Origin: Paenibacillus sp. D2_2
Lineage (GTDB): Bacteria; Bacillota; Bacilli; Paenibacillales; Paenibacillaceae
Reading direction: 5' to 3'
Length of the DNA stretch: 64,000 bases
NCBI RefSeq assembly: GCF_031199965.1
Contig: NZ_CP133605.1
Location: 1,334,501-1,398,500 of the forward strand
In this document: one piece after another, positions 39,636 to 49,254 of the stretch
Layout of the letters: the number at the start of each line of letters is the position of its first letter
Position numbering within the stretch: the first letter of the stretch is position 1
Position numbers and translations under genes: made by a program
The notes under the pieces: generated by a model
Databases searched by the model: none
What the model was told of the DNA's origin: nothing
Seen by the model: the letters and a program-made list of their open reading frames with translations, nothing else

Positions 39636-40046
39636 TGGAGGTAGTTCAAAAACTGGCCTTTTTGAACACACACTAATAGGCGAAACAGAAACGAAAATCA
39701 CCTCATGCCAGGTGTAACGGTCACCAGTGACGCTTATAAGCGAAAAACAGCCGTTTTCAAATTTTAACGGATACCACGAGCGCTTAAATGTTAAGAACAC
39801 AGCTAAAAGGGGTGTTTTTAGTATCTAACTTGTTGCTATGTCCGTTAGAAATCATAATGTTCGAAATCATCTTTCTAAGCGGCAGTGATGTCAGTTACGA
39901 TGTTACGATCGCTATGGATGTGGCACAGAGGCACTCTAACCCTGATCTGGGCTGGGTGTCTCTATTTGTGTCTGAACGCGATTGATGCACTTTTTCCAGA
40001 AATATAACGTTTTTGAACTGTGTTATAACGTTTGTGATCTAGAATA
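39636..40046. other. Intergenic region of about 410 bases
   Basis: No convincing gene. A hairpin GTTCAAAAA...TTTTTGAAC at about 39643-39668 may end the MFS transcript. The rest contains low-complexity variants of AACGGATACCACGAGCGCTTAAA-like text and TATAACGTTT twice, common in Paenibacillus intergenic DNA, but I cannot assign a role. Confidence 0.45.
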
Positions 40047-40047
40047 T

Positions 40048-40061
40048 TGTAAGCGGTTTCT
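40048..40061 (+). promoter_or_regulatory. cre-like site (CcpA) before the first sugar ABC operon
   Basis: TGTAAGCGGTTTCT fits the cre consensus TGWAARCGNTWNCW with few changes. It lies about 55 bases upstream of the permease start, where CcpA binding would repress the operon in preferred sugars. Confidence 0.7.
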
Positions 40062-40114
40062 TTTACAATTAATTTATCAAATCAAATACATCAATGGGGG
40101 GTGACGGAGTGAGC

Positions 40115-41062
40115 ATGAACGTGAAAAAGACTGAACGAAAACGCCTGAGAACGCGCTGGCGCAAACAGGATACAGAACTGACGCTCTTAGCGTTACCAAC
40201 TACCGTATGGTATATATTGTTTTGTTTCTTGCCGATGTTCGGCATCATTATCGCTTTTAAGAATTTCAAGATATCGGGAGGATTCTTGAGCAATGTCTTT
40301 AACAGCTCATGGTCCGGATTTAAAAATTTTGAATTTCTCTTTAAATCCAACGATGCATGGATCATTATCCGGAACACACTAGGCTACAACTTCTTATTCA
40401 TTATCCTAGGCATTGTAATTCCCGTGACATTAGCGTTGATGATTAGTCAGCTGCGCAACCGCAGAGCGGGCAAAGTCTATCAAACGATGATGTTCTTGCC
40501 TTATTTCCTATCTTATGTAGTCGTCTCTGCAGTCATTTGGGCTTTCTTGAGCTTCGACAAGGGGATTGCGAATCAGATGCTGATTCAGATGGGCAGCGAG
40601 CCTGTGAACTGGTATATGGAGCCCAAGTATTGGCCGTTCTTCTTGATTTTCATGAATACATGGAAGGGTTTAGGTTACGGCATGGTAGTTTACCTGGCGA
40701 CCATTACTGGTATAGATAGTACTTACTATGAGGCGGCTGTCATAGATGGAGCTTCCATTTGGCAGCAGACTAAGTATATAACACTGCCGATGATGAAGCT
40801 GGTTATCGTGATGATGTTCATTTTGGCAGTAGGCCGGATCTTCTACACGGATTTCGGTTTGTTCTTCCAAGTTCCAAGAGATTCCAACTCGCTATTTAAC
40901 GTAACCACCACTATAGACGTGTTAGTGTATAAACAGCTCAAGACCGCTACCGTAGGCATGGCTTCTGCTGCCGCATTTGTACAATCCGTTATGGGTTGTC
41001 TGACCATTCTACTCGCTAACTGGATCGTTCGCAGAATAGATCCGGACAGCGCGATGATGTAA
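40115..41062 (+). CDS. Carbohydrate ABC transporter permease, LplB type
   Basis: A 315-residue inner-membrane subunit with about six helices. The EAA motif region reads EAAVIDGASIWQQTKYITLPMM, the contact site for the ATPase (EAA...G). The beginning (RTRWRKQDTELTLLALPTTVWYILF) is typical of LplB/YtcP-group permeases. ATG at 40115 is 5 bases after GGAG. It pairs with the second permease and the lipoprotein binding protein. As usual in this group, no ATPase is encoded locally; a shared MsmX-like ATPase is expected elsewhere. Confidence 0.92.
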   Translation: MNVKKTERKRLRTRWRKQDTELTLLALPTTVWYILFCFLPMFGIIIAFKNFKISGGFLSNVFNSSWSGFKNFEFLFKSNDAWIIIRNTLGYNFLFIILGIVIPVTLALMISQLRNRRAGKVYQTMMFLPYFLSYVVVSAVIWAFLSFDKGIANQMLIQMGSEPVNWYMEPKYWPFFLIFMNTWKGLGYGMVVYLATITGIDSTYYEAAVIDGASIWQQTKYITLPMMKLVIVMMFILAVGRIFYTDFGLFFQVPRDSNSLFNVTTTIDVLVYKQLKTATVGMASAAAFVQSVMGCLTILLANWIVRRIDPDSAMM

Positions 41063-41075
41063 AGGAGGCGAGCCT

Positions 41076-42004
41076 ATGGCATCGAAGGCTGAAGGAATGT
41101 CGGGTCTTGAGAAGTTTAACCGGATTGGTAAAGGAACGGATATTCTCTTTCATATAGTGTTTATTCTGATAGCTCTAGTATGCGTGGTCCCTTTGTTAGT
41201 CATTCTGTCGATCTCACTCTCGAGTGAAGACTCCATCAGGCAGACAGGATATCATATGATCCCAATGACCTTTTCTACCGAGGCTTATAGCTTTGTCATT
41301 AAGCAGGGAACGATGATTCTCCGTGCGCTTGGAGTATCGGTATTAGTTACCGGGGTGGGGACTGTTCTGGGGTACTGTTAACTACATCTATGGGTTACGT
41401 ACTCTCACAGTCGAATTACAAATTGAAAGGACTGCTAACCTGGGTCGTCTTTATCCCGATGGTATTTAACGGTGGATTGGTATCCAGCTACTATATTAAT
41501 TCCAACTTGCTTGGACTTAAGGACACGGTTTGGGCGCTTATTTTACCACTTGCGGTCTCGTCTTTTAACGTAATTATTTGCAAAACATTCTTCAAAAGCA
41601 CAATTCCGGATGGACTCATTGAATCCGCAGAAATAGACGGCGCAAGCCAATTCCGTATCTTTTTCTCGATCATTTTACCTATATCGTTGCCGGTCTTGGC
41701 AACCATCGGTCTGTTTCTGTGCTTTGCTTATTGGAATGATTGGTTCCAATCCATGCTGTATATCAACAATCAGAATCTCTTTTCGTTACAAGCCTTGCTT
41801 AATAACTTGATGAGTAACGTAGATGCGCTTGCCAAGAACGCATCCAGCATGGGCGTTAGCTATTCTATGCTAGTCGCTACTATGCCAAAAGAGACTGCAC
41901 GTATGGCAGTAGCTATTCTGATCGTGTTGCCTGTAGCTTTTGCGTATCCGTTCTTCCAGAAATACTTTATTTCCGGTTTGACGGTAGGTGCTATCAAAGG
42001 TTGA
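41076..42004 (+). CDS. Carbohydrate ABC transporter permease, YtcP type (one frameshift)
   Basis: Restored length is 309 residues with six helices and the EAA-type loop ESAEIDGASQFRIFFSIILP. The C-terminal YPFFQKYFISGLTVGAIKG is the standard ending of MalG/YtcP-type subunits. The lesion is the T at 41373 (TT restores VLGLLLTTSMGYVL). ATG at 41076 follows AAAGGAGG and the gene is 13 bases after the first permease. Confidence 0.9.
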
Positions 42005-42010
42005 CCTGAA

Positions 42011-42033
42011 ATAAACCAGATTTTCTGGTTTAT
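42011..42033 (+). promoter_or_regulatory. Intra-operon hairpin between permease and binding protein genes
   Basis: ATAAACCAGA and TCTGGTTTAT form a perfect 10-bp stem with a 3-base loop and no T-tract. Its place suits an mRNA stabiliser or partial attenuator that sets a higher level for the binding protein. Confidence 0.55.
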
Positions 42034-42091
42034 CATATCATCTCAGAAAATGCACACGCGGTAGAACATTCTTAGAAGGGGGAAAATTTTT

Positions 42092-43600
42092 ATGAAAAGA
42101 TCATGGAAGCTTCTATCCACACTCTGTATTGCTATGCTGTTGATGTCTTCTCTTGCAGCATGCGGCGGATCTAATTCCAAGTCTGAAGGATCTGGAGGAG
42201 ATACGAATACGAATTCCACAGCGCAGACGGACACGGGTAAGACTAAAGATTCGGCTGATATCCCAACTTTGGTATGGTGGACGATCGGTGGGCAGGTTCC
42301 TAATAACTTTGACAAAGCGATCGCTGCAATGAACGAATATACGGCAGAGAAGATCGGTGTGAAAATCGATATCAAGGTTGCAAGTTGGGGCGATTGGGAT
42401 ACCAAGATCAACACGATTGTGAATACCGGTGAGCCTTTTGACATTATGTTCACGAACAATACGAAATACAATCAACAGGTATCGATGGGGGCCTTTGCCG
42501 ATATCTCAGACATGGTTCAAAGCGATACACCTGACTTATACAAACTTATTCCTGAAAAAGTCTGGGATGGAACGAAGATCGAAGGCAAAATTTACTCTGT
42601 TCCAACGTATAAAGACTCGTCAGTGACTCAGTATTGGGTATTTGATGATAAATTCGTACAGAAATATGGAATTGATCTGAACAATATCAAGACGTTGCAG
42701 GATCTTGACAAACCTTTGCGAGACATGAAGGCTGGAGAAGGAAAAAGCTTCTATCCATTGCCTTTGACTCAAAGCGATGGATTTAACGGCTTCATGAACA
42801 ATTATGATGACCTTACACTTGGCCTCGCTCCGATTGGTGTAAAGGTGGATGATGCATCCCGCAAAGTCGTATCGACATTGGAACAACCTGATGTCATGGA
42901 AAACCTTAAACTCCTGCATCAGTGGTATAAAGACGGCATCATTAATCCGGATGCTCCTACTAAGGGTGAGCCGGATAAAGGCCGCGCGTTCTTTAGTGCT
43001 CAAGCGTTCCCTGGCGCAGAAGCAAACTGGCAGATTACTGAGGGTGTAGAAAAGTACGACATGGTGCAGACCTTTGGTCCACTGTTCACAACCAGTACGA
43101 TTCAAGGTTCCTTGAATGCAGTTTCCGCCAACTCTAAATATAAGAAAGAAGCTTTGAAATATCTTGAGCTAGTTAACACAGATCCAAAACTGCGTAATAT
43201 GCTTGCTTTTGGTGAACTCGGTGTGGACTATGACAATGTGAATGGTGAGAAGGTTATCGAGCGGAAGACCGATACATGGCCGCTTGCTGCTTATACACAA
43301 GGTACATTCTTTGACTTAGCTGTGACGAAGGGGGCCCCTGAAGATCAGTGGGAGCAAGTTCGCAAGCTAAATGAGCAAGCATCCTCTTCATCCGTCTTGG
43401 GCTTTGCCTTGGATATTAGCAATCTTTCTACCGAAGTAGCCAACACCAAGGCTGTCTGGGACAAATATCGCTATGAGCTGATGACTGGTGCTTCCGATCC
43501 GGAAGTCATGGTTCCAAAGATCGTTGCTGAGATGAAGTCAGCGGGTATGGAGACCATCATGAAGGCTGCTCAGGAGCAGATCGACGCTTACTTCAAATAA
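42092..43600 (+). CDS. Lipoprotein sugar-binding protein of the ABC transporter
   Basis: A 502-residue extracellular solute-binding protein. The signal peptide ends in the lipobox LAAC near residue 24, so it is lipid-anchored outside the membrane. The mature part begins with a Ser/Gly/Thr linker and then the family opening TLVWWTIGGQVPNNFDKA. It resembles LplA/YtcQ, with the EPFDIMFTNNTKYNQQVSMGAF segment typical of the group. ATG at 42092 follows GAAGGGGG. It is the last gene of the transporter and is followed by a strong terminator. Confidence 0.92.
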   Translation: MKRSWKLLSTLCIAMLLMSSLAACGGSNSKSEGSGGDTNTNSTAQTDTGKTKDSADIPTLVWWTIGGQVPNNFDKAIAAMNEYTAEKIGVKIDIKVASWGDWDTKINTIVNTGEPFDIMFTNNTKYNQQVSMGAFADISDMVQSDTPDLYKLIPEKVWDGTKIEGKIYSVPTYKDSSVTQYWVFDDKFVQKYGIDLNNIKTLQDLDKPLRDMKAGEGKSFYPLPLTQSDGFNGFMNNYDDLTLGLAPIGVKVDDASRKVVSTLEQPDVMENLKLLHQWYKDGIINPDAPTKGEPDKGRAFFSAQAFPGAEANWQITEGVEKYDMVQTFGPLFTTSTIQGSLNAVSANSKYKKEALKYLELVNTDPKLRNMLAFGELGVDYDNVNGEKVIERKTDTWPLAAYTQGTFFDLAVTKGAPEDQWEQVRKLNEQASSSSVLGFALDISNLSTEVANTKAVWDKYRYELMTGASDPEVMVPKIVAEMKSAGMETIMKAAQEQIDAYFK

Positions 43601-43626
43601 TCATGAAATGACGATGTTGTTTCGGG

Positions 43627-43664
43627 AACTCGAACAGGGATCAGACCCTGTTCGAGTTTTCTTA
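43627..43664 (+). terminator. Terminator of the first ABC operon
   Basis: AACTCGAACAGGG and CCCTGTTCGAGTT form a 13-bp stem followed by TTTCTT. Confidence 0.9.
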
Positions 43665-43671
43665 TAGAGGT

Positions 43672-43841
43672 TGTTTAAAAAGTCCCCCTTTGATCACGAA
43701 GCAACACTGGTAGCTTAATCGGCATCGAATCTTGAATTCAGCCGGGCCTTCCGGTGCTCACGTACCCACTACGTACGCTCCGCTCCCCTGTCCCTAGCTT
43801 CATCCAACCTTCTCGGTGCTGAAAGTCTGACTTTTTAAACA
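43672..43841 (-). mobile_element. MITE-like element with 13-bp terminal inverted repeats (family B, complete copy)
   Basis: TGTTTAAAAAGTC at 43672-43684 is mirrored by GACTTTTTAAACA at 43829-43841. The 170-bp interior on the minus strand holds the segments also found at 4376-4510. No open frame is present, so mobility would need a transposase from elsewhere. Confidence 0.75.
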
Positions 43842-43932
43842 CGTACTATAAATCTAATTGATTTTTTCAGGATAACAATTTATTTTGGTATAGATACATA
43901 ACAACATAAGCCTAGGGCAAAGGAGTCGTCGC

Positions 43933-45691
43933 ATGGTGTCCTTTTTACAGATTAAAATATATCGCGGCAAATTCATTGCTTATACGGTATTTGTAGTGTC
44001 TATCGGTCTGGCCATTGGCTTGCTTACCTGCGCTGTACTTTTGTATCAGTGGGTGGATAACGCCCGCAACGAGGCCTCTAGCGCCTTTATCCGAGTGGAG
44101 AATGCCTTCCAGTATAATGCCGATCGGATTGAGGCGTACATGCAGCGGGTATACTCCAACAGTGATTTAATGGTTGATGTTCGTTGTTTTCTAGGTAATA
44201 GCGCCGAGGGATACCTTACTAGCAGGCTTCAGGAGAGTCGATTCAACCAGCCGCTCATTTCTTTTCCGGATGATATGAAGTCTTTTTGAATAGCGGGGGC
44301 AAGGAGATATCATCCAAGTAAGCTTACATACCGAGCAGCAAGGAAATGTGATCCGCTTCGATAACAACGGCAATGCAAGTTTCAAGTTTCAGCTTCCTAA
44401 TACGGATGAAGCCTTCCATGACTCGATTCAAAAGGGATTTGTCTACCGTAAAAAATTGTCGGATCCGAATCAGATTTCACGTCAGCTCGGCGAATTTCGA
44501 TTTTTGGTCAGCAGTGATCGAATATTCAAGAATGTCAAAAATTATCGTGTAGATCAAGCTGCAATTGTCAGCACTTCTGGTGATATATATCCCGTCGTTG
44601 GGGCAAACCGCCATATCGAAGAGTTAGCTCGTCAGGCAGTGGCGGATGGACGCAGCCAAGGCTATCTTTCTAGAGGGGGAGTAAACGGTGTTTTTTTTAT
44701 CACGTTTTCCTCTACCAAATTCGATTATAAGTTCGTTAGCTTGGTGGATTTAGGTGCAATCATTCGCGATAAATCGGGTGTACTTCTTACCGTTTTTCTT
44801 ATTGTTCTATCAGCGATGATCAGTGTTCTAATGCTGATCGTTCATAATCTAAGAGATGACGCCAAGTTTCTTCATCACATTATTCATTCCATGGGGCGAG
44901 TGAAGACGGCAGATTTTACTCCAGAAACTCCTGCCCGCTATCGACGTAACGAATACGGAATGATTGCCAGAGAATTAGAAGATATGGTCAGGCAGCTGGA
45001 TAAATATATTCGTACCGAATATCTGTTAAAATTGAAGCAGCAAGAAACCGAAATGAAAGCGCTTCAGAATCAAATTAATCCTCACTTCCTCTACAATACG
45101 TTAGAGGCCATTCGCTCTTCTGCTTTAGTGAATTACGATGTTGACACCGCCGATGCAATTGCGACGCTGGGTGCCCTATACCGCGACATGGTGAAACATG
45201 AGAATATTATTACCATCGGCAAGGAGATGTCTTTGCTGCAAGAGTACCTAAAAATCATGGAATTTAAATATCCTGATCGGTTCTATTATCAATTTAATGT
45301 AGATAAGACACTATTATCGTTACCGACCGTAAAATTCTGGATGCAGCCCCTCGCAGAGAACTTTTTTGGTCACGGTTTCAACCCAAGTAATGAGTTTAAT
45401 TTGTTAGTGATCAATGGATGGGAAGTGGAGAAGCATTTCGTACTGGAAATTGTAGATAATGGCAAGTGGATTAGCGAGGAACGCTTGAATCAGATCCGTA
45501 ACACCTTATTTCACACAGATGAAGCTCCTGTGGAGAGTATTGGGCTGCATAACGTGTACACCCGACTGCATTTTTTCTATGGTGAGGGTTTTGCCATGAG
45601 AATAGAAAATAATGAAGAAGCTGGTGTCAAGATTTCTGTGATCATTCCAAAGGGGGTCGATTTACATGTACAAACTTCTAATTGTGGATGA
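43933..45691 (+). CDS. Sensor histidine kinase, YesM type (two frameshifts)
   Basis: Restored length is 586 residues. One N-terminal helix, an extracellular sensing part of about 250 residues, a second helix (SGVLLTVFLIVLSAMISVLML), a HAMP-like region, and the kinase part. The phospho-acceptor box is INPHFLYNTLEAIR, the N box QPLAENFFGHGF. The G1 box is DNGKWI, lacking the second glycine of DNGxG. Lesions are TTTTT at 44283-44287 and GGGGG at 44295-44299, each one base short. ATG at 43933 follows AAAGGAG. It overlaps the regulator gene by 26 bases. Confidence 0.88.
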
Positions 45692-46421
45692 TGAACCTCA
45701 GATCTTAGAGGGAATGAAACGAACCTTGGATTGGGAGAAGTATGGTTTTGGCTGTATCGAGACGAGCGAAACGGTAGAGGATGCTATATCAAAGGCAGTG
45801 GAGATCTATCCTGACCTAGCGATCTTCGATGTATGTATTGGCAAGGACCGGGGATATGATGCCATACAAAGGCTTAATAAGATGGGACTCCCAGCCAAAT
45901 ATATTATCATGAGCGGCTACAGTGAATTCGAATACGCCAGGGAAGCCATTAGGTGCGGGGTCAAGGATTATCTGCTCAAGCCTGTGAATCGTGCCAAACT
46001 GCAGCAGGTTGTTGAGAAGATCATTGTAGAAGATCTAAATGGTTCACTTGAAGGGGCGGATCATGATGATGTGAACATAGATCCTGTGCTGGGCGTTCGT
46101 TATGATAGTCTGTCCAAACTTACCAACCGGATCCTGCTGATGGTGAAGACGGAATATGCACAGAACATCACGTTAAAAATGGTGGCTGAACAGTTTCGTA
46201 TGAATGGAACCTATTTGGGGCAGCTATTTCTAAAAGAGACGCAGATGAAATTTTCAGAATACATCATGGCCTATCGTATGCTTCAAGCACGTGAACGAAT
46301 TTTATCTACTGACGAGAAGATAGCCAGCATTGCTCTCTCGGTAGGGTATCCGAATCCGGGTTATTTTTACACGCATTTTCACAATTTCTTTGGCAAGTCG
46401 CCATCGGATTTGAGAAAATAG
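45666..46421 (+). CDS. Response regulator with AraC-type DNA-binding domain, YesN type
   Basis: A 251-residue YesN-type regulator: receiver domain at 1-120 with the acidic pair DD and phospho-acceptor Asp in FDVCIG, Lys in LLKPVN, and an AraC HTH at 155-251 (ITLKMVAEQFRMNGTYLGQLFL, then IASIALSVGYPNPGYFYTHF). It is short for the group, lacking the long middle region seen in the 543-residue regulator at 49255. It probably activates the binding-protein/permease operon upstream. Confidence 0.92.
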   Translation: MYKLLIVDDEPQILEGMKRTLDWEKYGFGCIETSETVEDAISKAVEIYPDLAIFDVCIGKDRGYDAIQRLNKMGLPAKYIIMSGYSEFEYAREAIRCGVKDYLLKPVNRAKLQQVVEKIIVEDLNGSLEGADHDDVNIDPVLGVRYDSLSKLTNRILLMVKTEYAQNITLKMVAEQFRMNGTYLGQLFLKETQMKFSEYIMAYRMLQARERILSTDEKIASIALSVGYPNPGYFYTHFHNFFGKSPSDLRK

Positions 46422-46456
46422 GAAATGTGCCGAGCAGAGTGGGAAGGAGACATGTT

Positions 46457-47992
46457 ATGCTGCGGCTACAACATACCTTTGGTATCAGTCGTCGGGTCAC
46501 AATTTTTATAATCACCATAGGCATTATCTTGTCTTTATCAAGTTGTTCCTTGTTCCCTGGCAGTCGGGAGGAGAGTACCTCAGACGAAGATACAGTGAAT
46601 CTTATCTATTACACAATTGGGGAGCCGGATAAGGATCTTAAGATAGTGAATGATAAAATCAACGAGGTTTTGGCTAGAAAAATCGGCGTTACGATTACTT
46701 ACATTAAGGTAGGTTGGCAAGAATATGCAGACCGACTGAACACAATGGTATCCGCAGGGACACCTTTTGATATCGCTTTTGCGCCGGAATATGCAACCTA
46801 CATCCAACGGGGGGCCTGGCTGCGACTGGATGACTATCTCTCAAGCGTTAGCAAAGAAATGTATGACGTGATCGATCCGATCTTTTGGGAAGGGGTACGA
46901 ATGCATGATGGTAGCATTTACGGTGTACCGACCAACAAGGAGCTGGCCACGCGAGAACAGTGGATGTATCCGGATGAACTCGTAAGAAAGTACAATATTG
47001 ATATTTCCCAGTACAATACCTTGGAATCACTTGAACCACTACTTAAAATGATCAAAGAGAAGGAGCCTTCTTATCAGCCGATGGAGCTCGACAAGGACTC
47101 CCAGAACTTTTTTGCATTGGATGGCTATGAATATATCATTGACAAGAAACTCCCCCTCATGGTTCTGTCTCAAGATCCCAATTCTCCGGTCGTGAATATC
47201 TTCGAGACGAAGGAAGCTAAGGAGGTGCTGGATACTCTCAGGCGTTATTATATGGCAGGTTATATCAACGAAGACGCCGCTTTGCGGGAGAGCCAGGGAC
47301 TCAAAAGAAGTGAACGTGTCTTCTGGAAGGCTGCAGAAGGTGGTCCACTCTCAGAGAACAGCTGGAGTAAGGATCGTGGCTATAAAGTGGTGGCCCATCC
47401 TGTTACCCCTCTACTAGTCACGACAGTGTCTGTTCGAGGAGGAATCATGGCGGTTAGTGCAGATACGAAGCATCCTGTAGAGTGTATGAAGTTCTTAAAT
47501 CTATTGAATACGGATCCCGAGGTTCGTAACCTATTCAATTATGGTATTGAAGGCGTACATTATACGCTGGATTCAAATGGTCAAGTCGTTCTTATAAGGC
47601 CGAAGGATAGCCATGGTGATCCCATCTCGGATGCACCACCAGACTATGCGGGAGTACAGTATACCCAGGGTAACTGGTTTATCCTGAAGACCATGGGTGG
47701 AAATACCCCGGATCCTATGAATAAATGGGATCAATATCGCGATTCGAACAACCATGCCCTCAAGTCAAACATTCTAGGGTTTACGCCGAACCTATCCTCT
47801 ATGCCCATTCAGTTGAAAAATATTGAAATGGTCTGGGAGAAATATTATCCCAGCCTAATGACGGGAAGCTTGGATGTGGACGCTGAGCTGCCAAAGTTCA
47901 ATGATGAGCTCAAACAGGCTGGTATTGATGAAGTACGAGTTGAGGTTCAGAAGCAGCTTGATGAATGGCGTGCCGGGCACAATAGAAGGTGA
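46457..47992 (+). CDS. Second lipoprotein solute-binding protein in the two-component operon
   Basis: A 511-residue extracellular binding protein. ATG at 46457 lies after GGAAGGAG. The signal peptide has the lipobox SSCS near residue 28. The mature start VNLIYYTIGEPDKDLKIV aligns with the binding protein at 42092 (TLVWWTIGGQVPNNFDKA), and the TPFDIAFAPEYATYIQRGAW stretch does too; the two are paralogues. It follows the regulator by 36 bases, so it is cotranscribed with the sensor genes and not with the permeases. It could act as a ligand presenter to the kinase. Confidence 0.9.
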   Translation: MLRLQHTFGISRRVTIFIITIGIILSLSSCSLFPGSREESTSDEDTVNLIYYTIGEPDKDLKIVNDKINEVLARKIGVTITYIKVGWQEYADRLNTMVSAGTPFDIAFAPEYATYIQRGAWLRLDDYLSSVSKEMYDVIDPIFWEGVRMHDGSIYGVPTNKELATREQWMYPDELVRKYNIDISQYNTLESLEPLLKMIKEKEPSYQPMELDKDSQNFFALDGYEYIIDKKLPLMVLSQDPNSPVVNIFETKEAKEVLDTLRRYYMAGYINEDAALRESQGLKRSERVFWKAAEGGPLSENSWSKDRGYKVVAHPVTPLLVTTVSVRGGIMAVSADTKHPVECMKFLNLLNTDPEVRNLFNYGIEGVHYTLDSNGQVVLIRPKDSHGDPISDAPPDYAGVQYTQGNWFILKTMGGNTPDPMNKWDQYRDSNNHALKSNILGFTPNLSSMPIQLKNIEMVWEKYYPSLMTGSLDVDAELPKFNDELKQAGIDEVRVEVQKQLDEWRAGHNRR

Positions 47993-48011
47993 ATCATTAG
48001 ATTTGGGTACG

Positions 48012-48060
48012 AAAAAGCCAGTCCAGCTCCATCATCAGATGGCTGCCGAACTGGCTTGAT
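48012..48060. terminator. Bidirectional terminator between the second binding protein and yitT-like gene
   Basis: AAGCCAGT and ACTGGCTT pair with a longer imperfect stem; the minus strand ends in a T-run, so it mainly serves the YitT-family gene. Confidence 0.65.
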
Positions 48061-48082
48061 TGTAAATGGACAATGTCAGCAC

Positions 48083-48958
48083 TTATGATCTTCTCGGTCG
48101 TTTGAAGCGTCCAAGGATCTCTGTCGATTGCACGACATTCATAAACGCTTTTGGATCTGTTGCCATGACTGTCTTACGAACGGCTGGCACTTCATATCGG
48201 GTAGTCACGGTCATCAGCATATAGTTGTCTTCCTCGCTGTAGCCGCCTTCGGAATGCATACAGGTAATCCCGTGATGCAGCTTGCGTAGCTGGCAGAGCA
48301 TCTCATCCTTCTTCTTCGTTACGATGAAGCAGGTGACCTTAATATGGTCCACGTGGATCATATCGACGACTTTCCCCTTAATGTAAGTGGATAGCATGGA
48401 GTAGAGCGCCAAATCCCAGCTCTTATAGAAGCCTAGGACTAGAATGACGATCCCGTTCAATATTAACAGGATATTCCCCATAGCGAAGTCATGCTTGTAT
48501 GTAACTATGGAGCCGACGATATCAAAACCTCCGGTAGATCCGCCAACTCGTAATGATAAGCCGATGCCGATGGCAGATACAATCCCGCCGAAGATGGCAC
48601 CGAGAATCGGATCCTTTGTCACCTGATACTGTGGAATAATGGCCATGAACCAGGTTGTGCTGACAACAGACAGGCAGCTAAGAAGAATATAACGTCTGCC
48701 AACCGCTCTCCAGCCCCATGCAATTAACGGCAAATTTAGAACGAAATATAGCAGTGAGATGTTCCAACCTGTCATATAGCCGATAATGGAAGCAACGCCG
48801 GTAACCCCACCGGATAGAAGATGATGTGGGACAAGGAACAGATTCGTCCCGGCGGCGACCAGAAATGCGGACACCAGAGTGATAAATACTTCATGGATTG
48901 GTTTAATTGAAGCTTTGATTGGTTTTTCAATAAATGCAGGGTATTTGCCCAAATTCAT
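48083..48958 (-). CDS. YitT family membrane protein with DUF2179 tail
   Basis: A 291-residue protein. Five to six helices in the first 200 residues (ITLVSAFLVAAGTNLFLVP, YFVLNLPLIAWGW and others) include the family signature LRVGGSTGGFDIVGSIV, followed by a cytoplasmic DUF2179 domain (HIKVTCFIVTKK, EEDNYMLMTVT). ATG at 48958 with GAAGG nearby is chosen over longer forms. Function of YitT proteins is not settled. Confidence 0.9.
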   Translation of the reverse strand: MNLGKYPAFIEKPIKASIKPIHEVFITLVSAFLVAAGTNLFLVPHHLLSGGVTGVASIIGYMTGWNISLLYFVLNLPLIAWGWRAVGRRYILLSCLSVVSTTWFMAIIPQYQVTKDPILGAIFGGIVSAIGIGLSLRVGGSTGGFDIVGSIVTYKHDFAMGNILLILNGIVILVLGFYKSWDLALYSMLSTYIKGKVVDMIHVDHIKVTCFIVTKKKDEMLCQLRKLHHGITCMHSEGGYSEEDNYMLMTVTTRYEVPAVRKTVMATDPKAFMNVVQSTEILGRFKRPRRS

Positions 48959-49254
48959 TTTTAGAGCCTTCTTTTCTTGGTGAAATTGTCGATAGATTAT
49001 TATTATCACACTAAATTATGTTTTTTATCAAGGTACAAAACTATGAAATGAATCACAATGATTGGAAATCTTGGCCGTAATGCTACATAGTCTCCCCTCC
49101 GGGAGCTCTCGCTATAGCATGGAAAACATCATACTCCCCAAAGAATTGATCATCGACAAAACCAGAATGCGGATTGCATAATGAAAAATAGTAACCAATC
49201 ACACATAGTTCATAGAAGAATTGTTCCATCGCGTCTGGGAGGGACTGACAAGGT

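Noticed and set aside
46427..46456. GTG start for the second binding protein
   Set aside because: The ATG at 46457 has GGAAGGAG at the right distance and gives a normal signal peptide.
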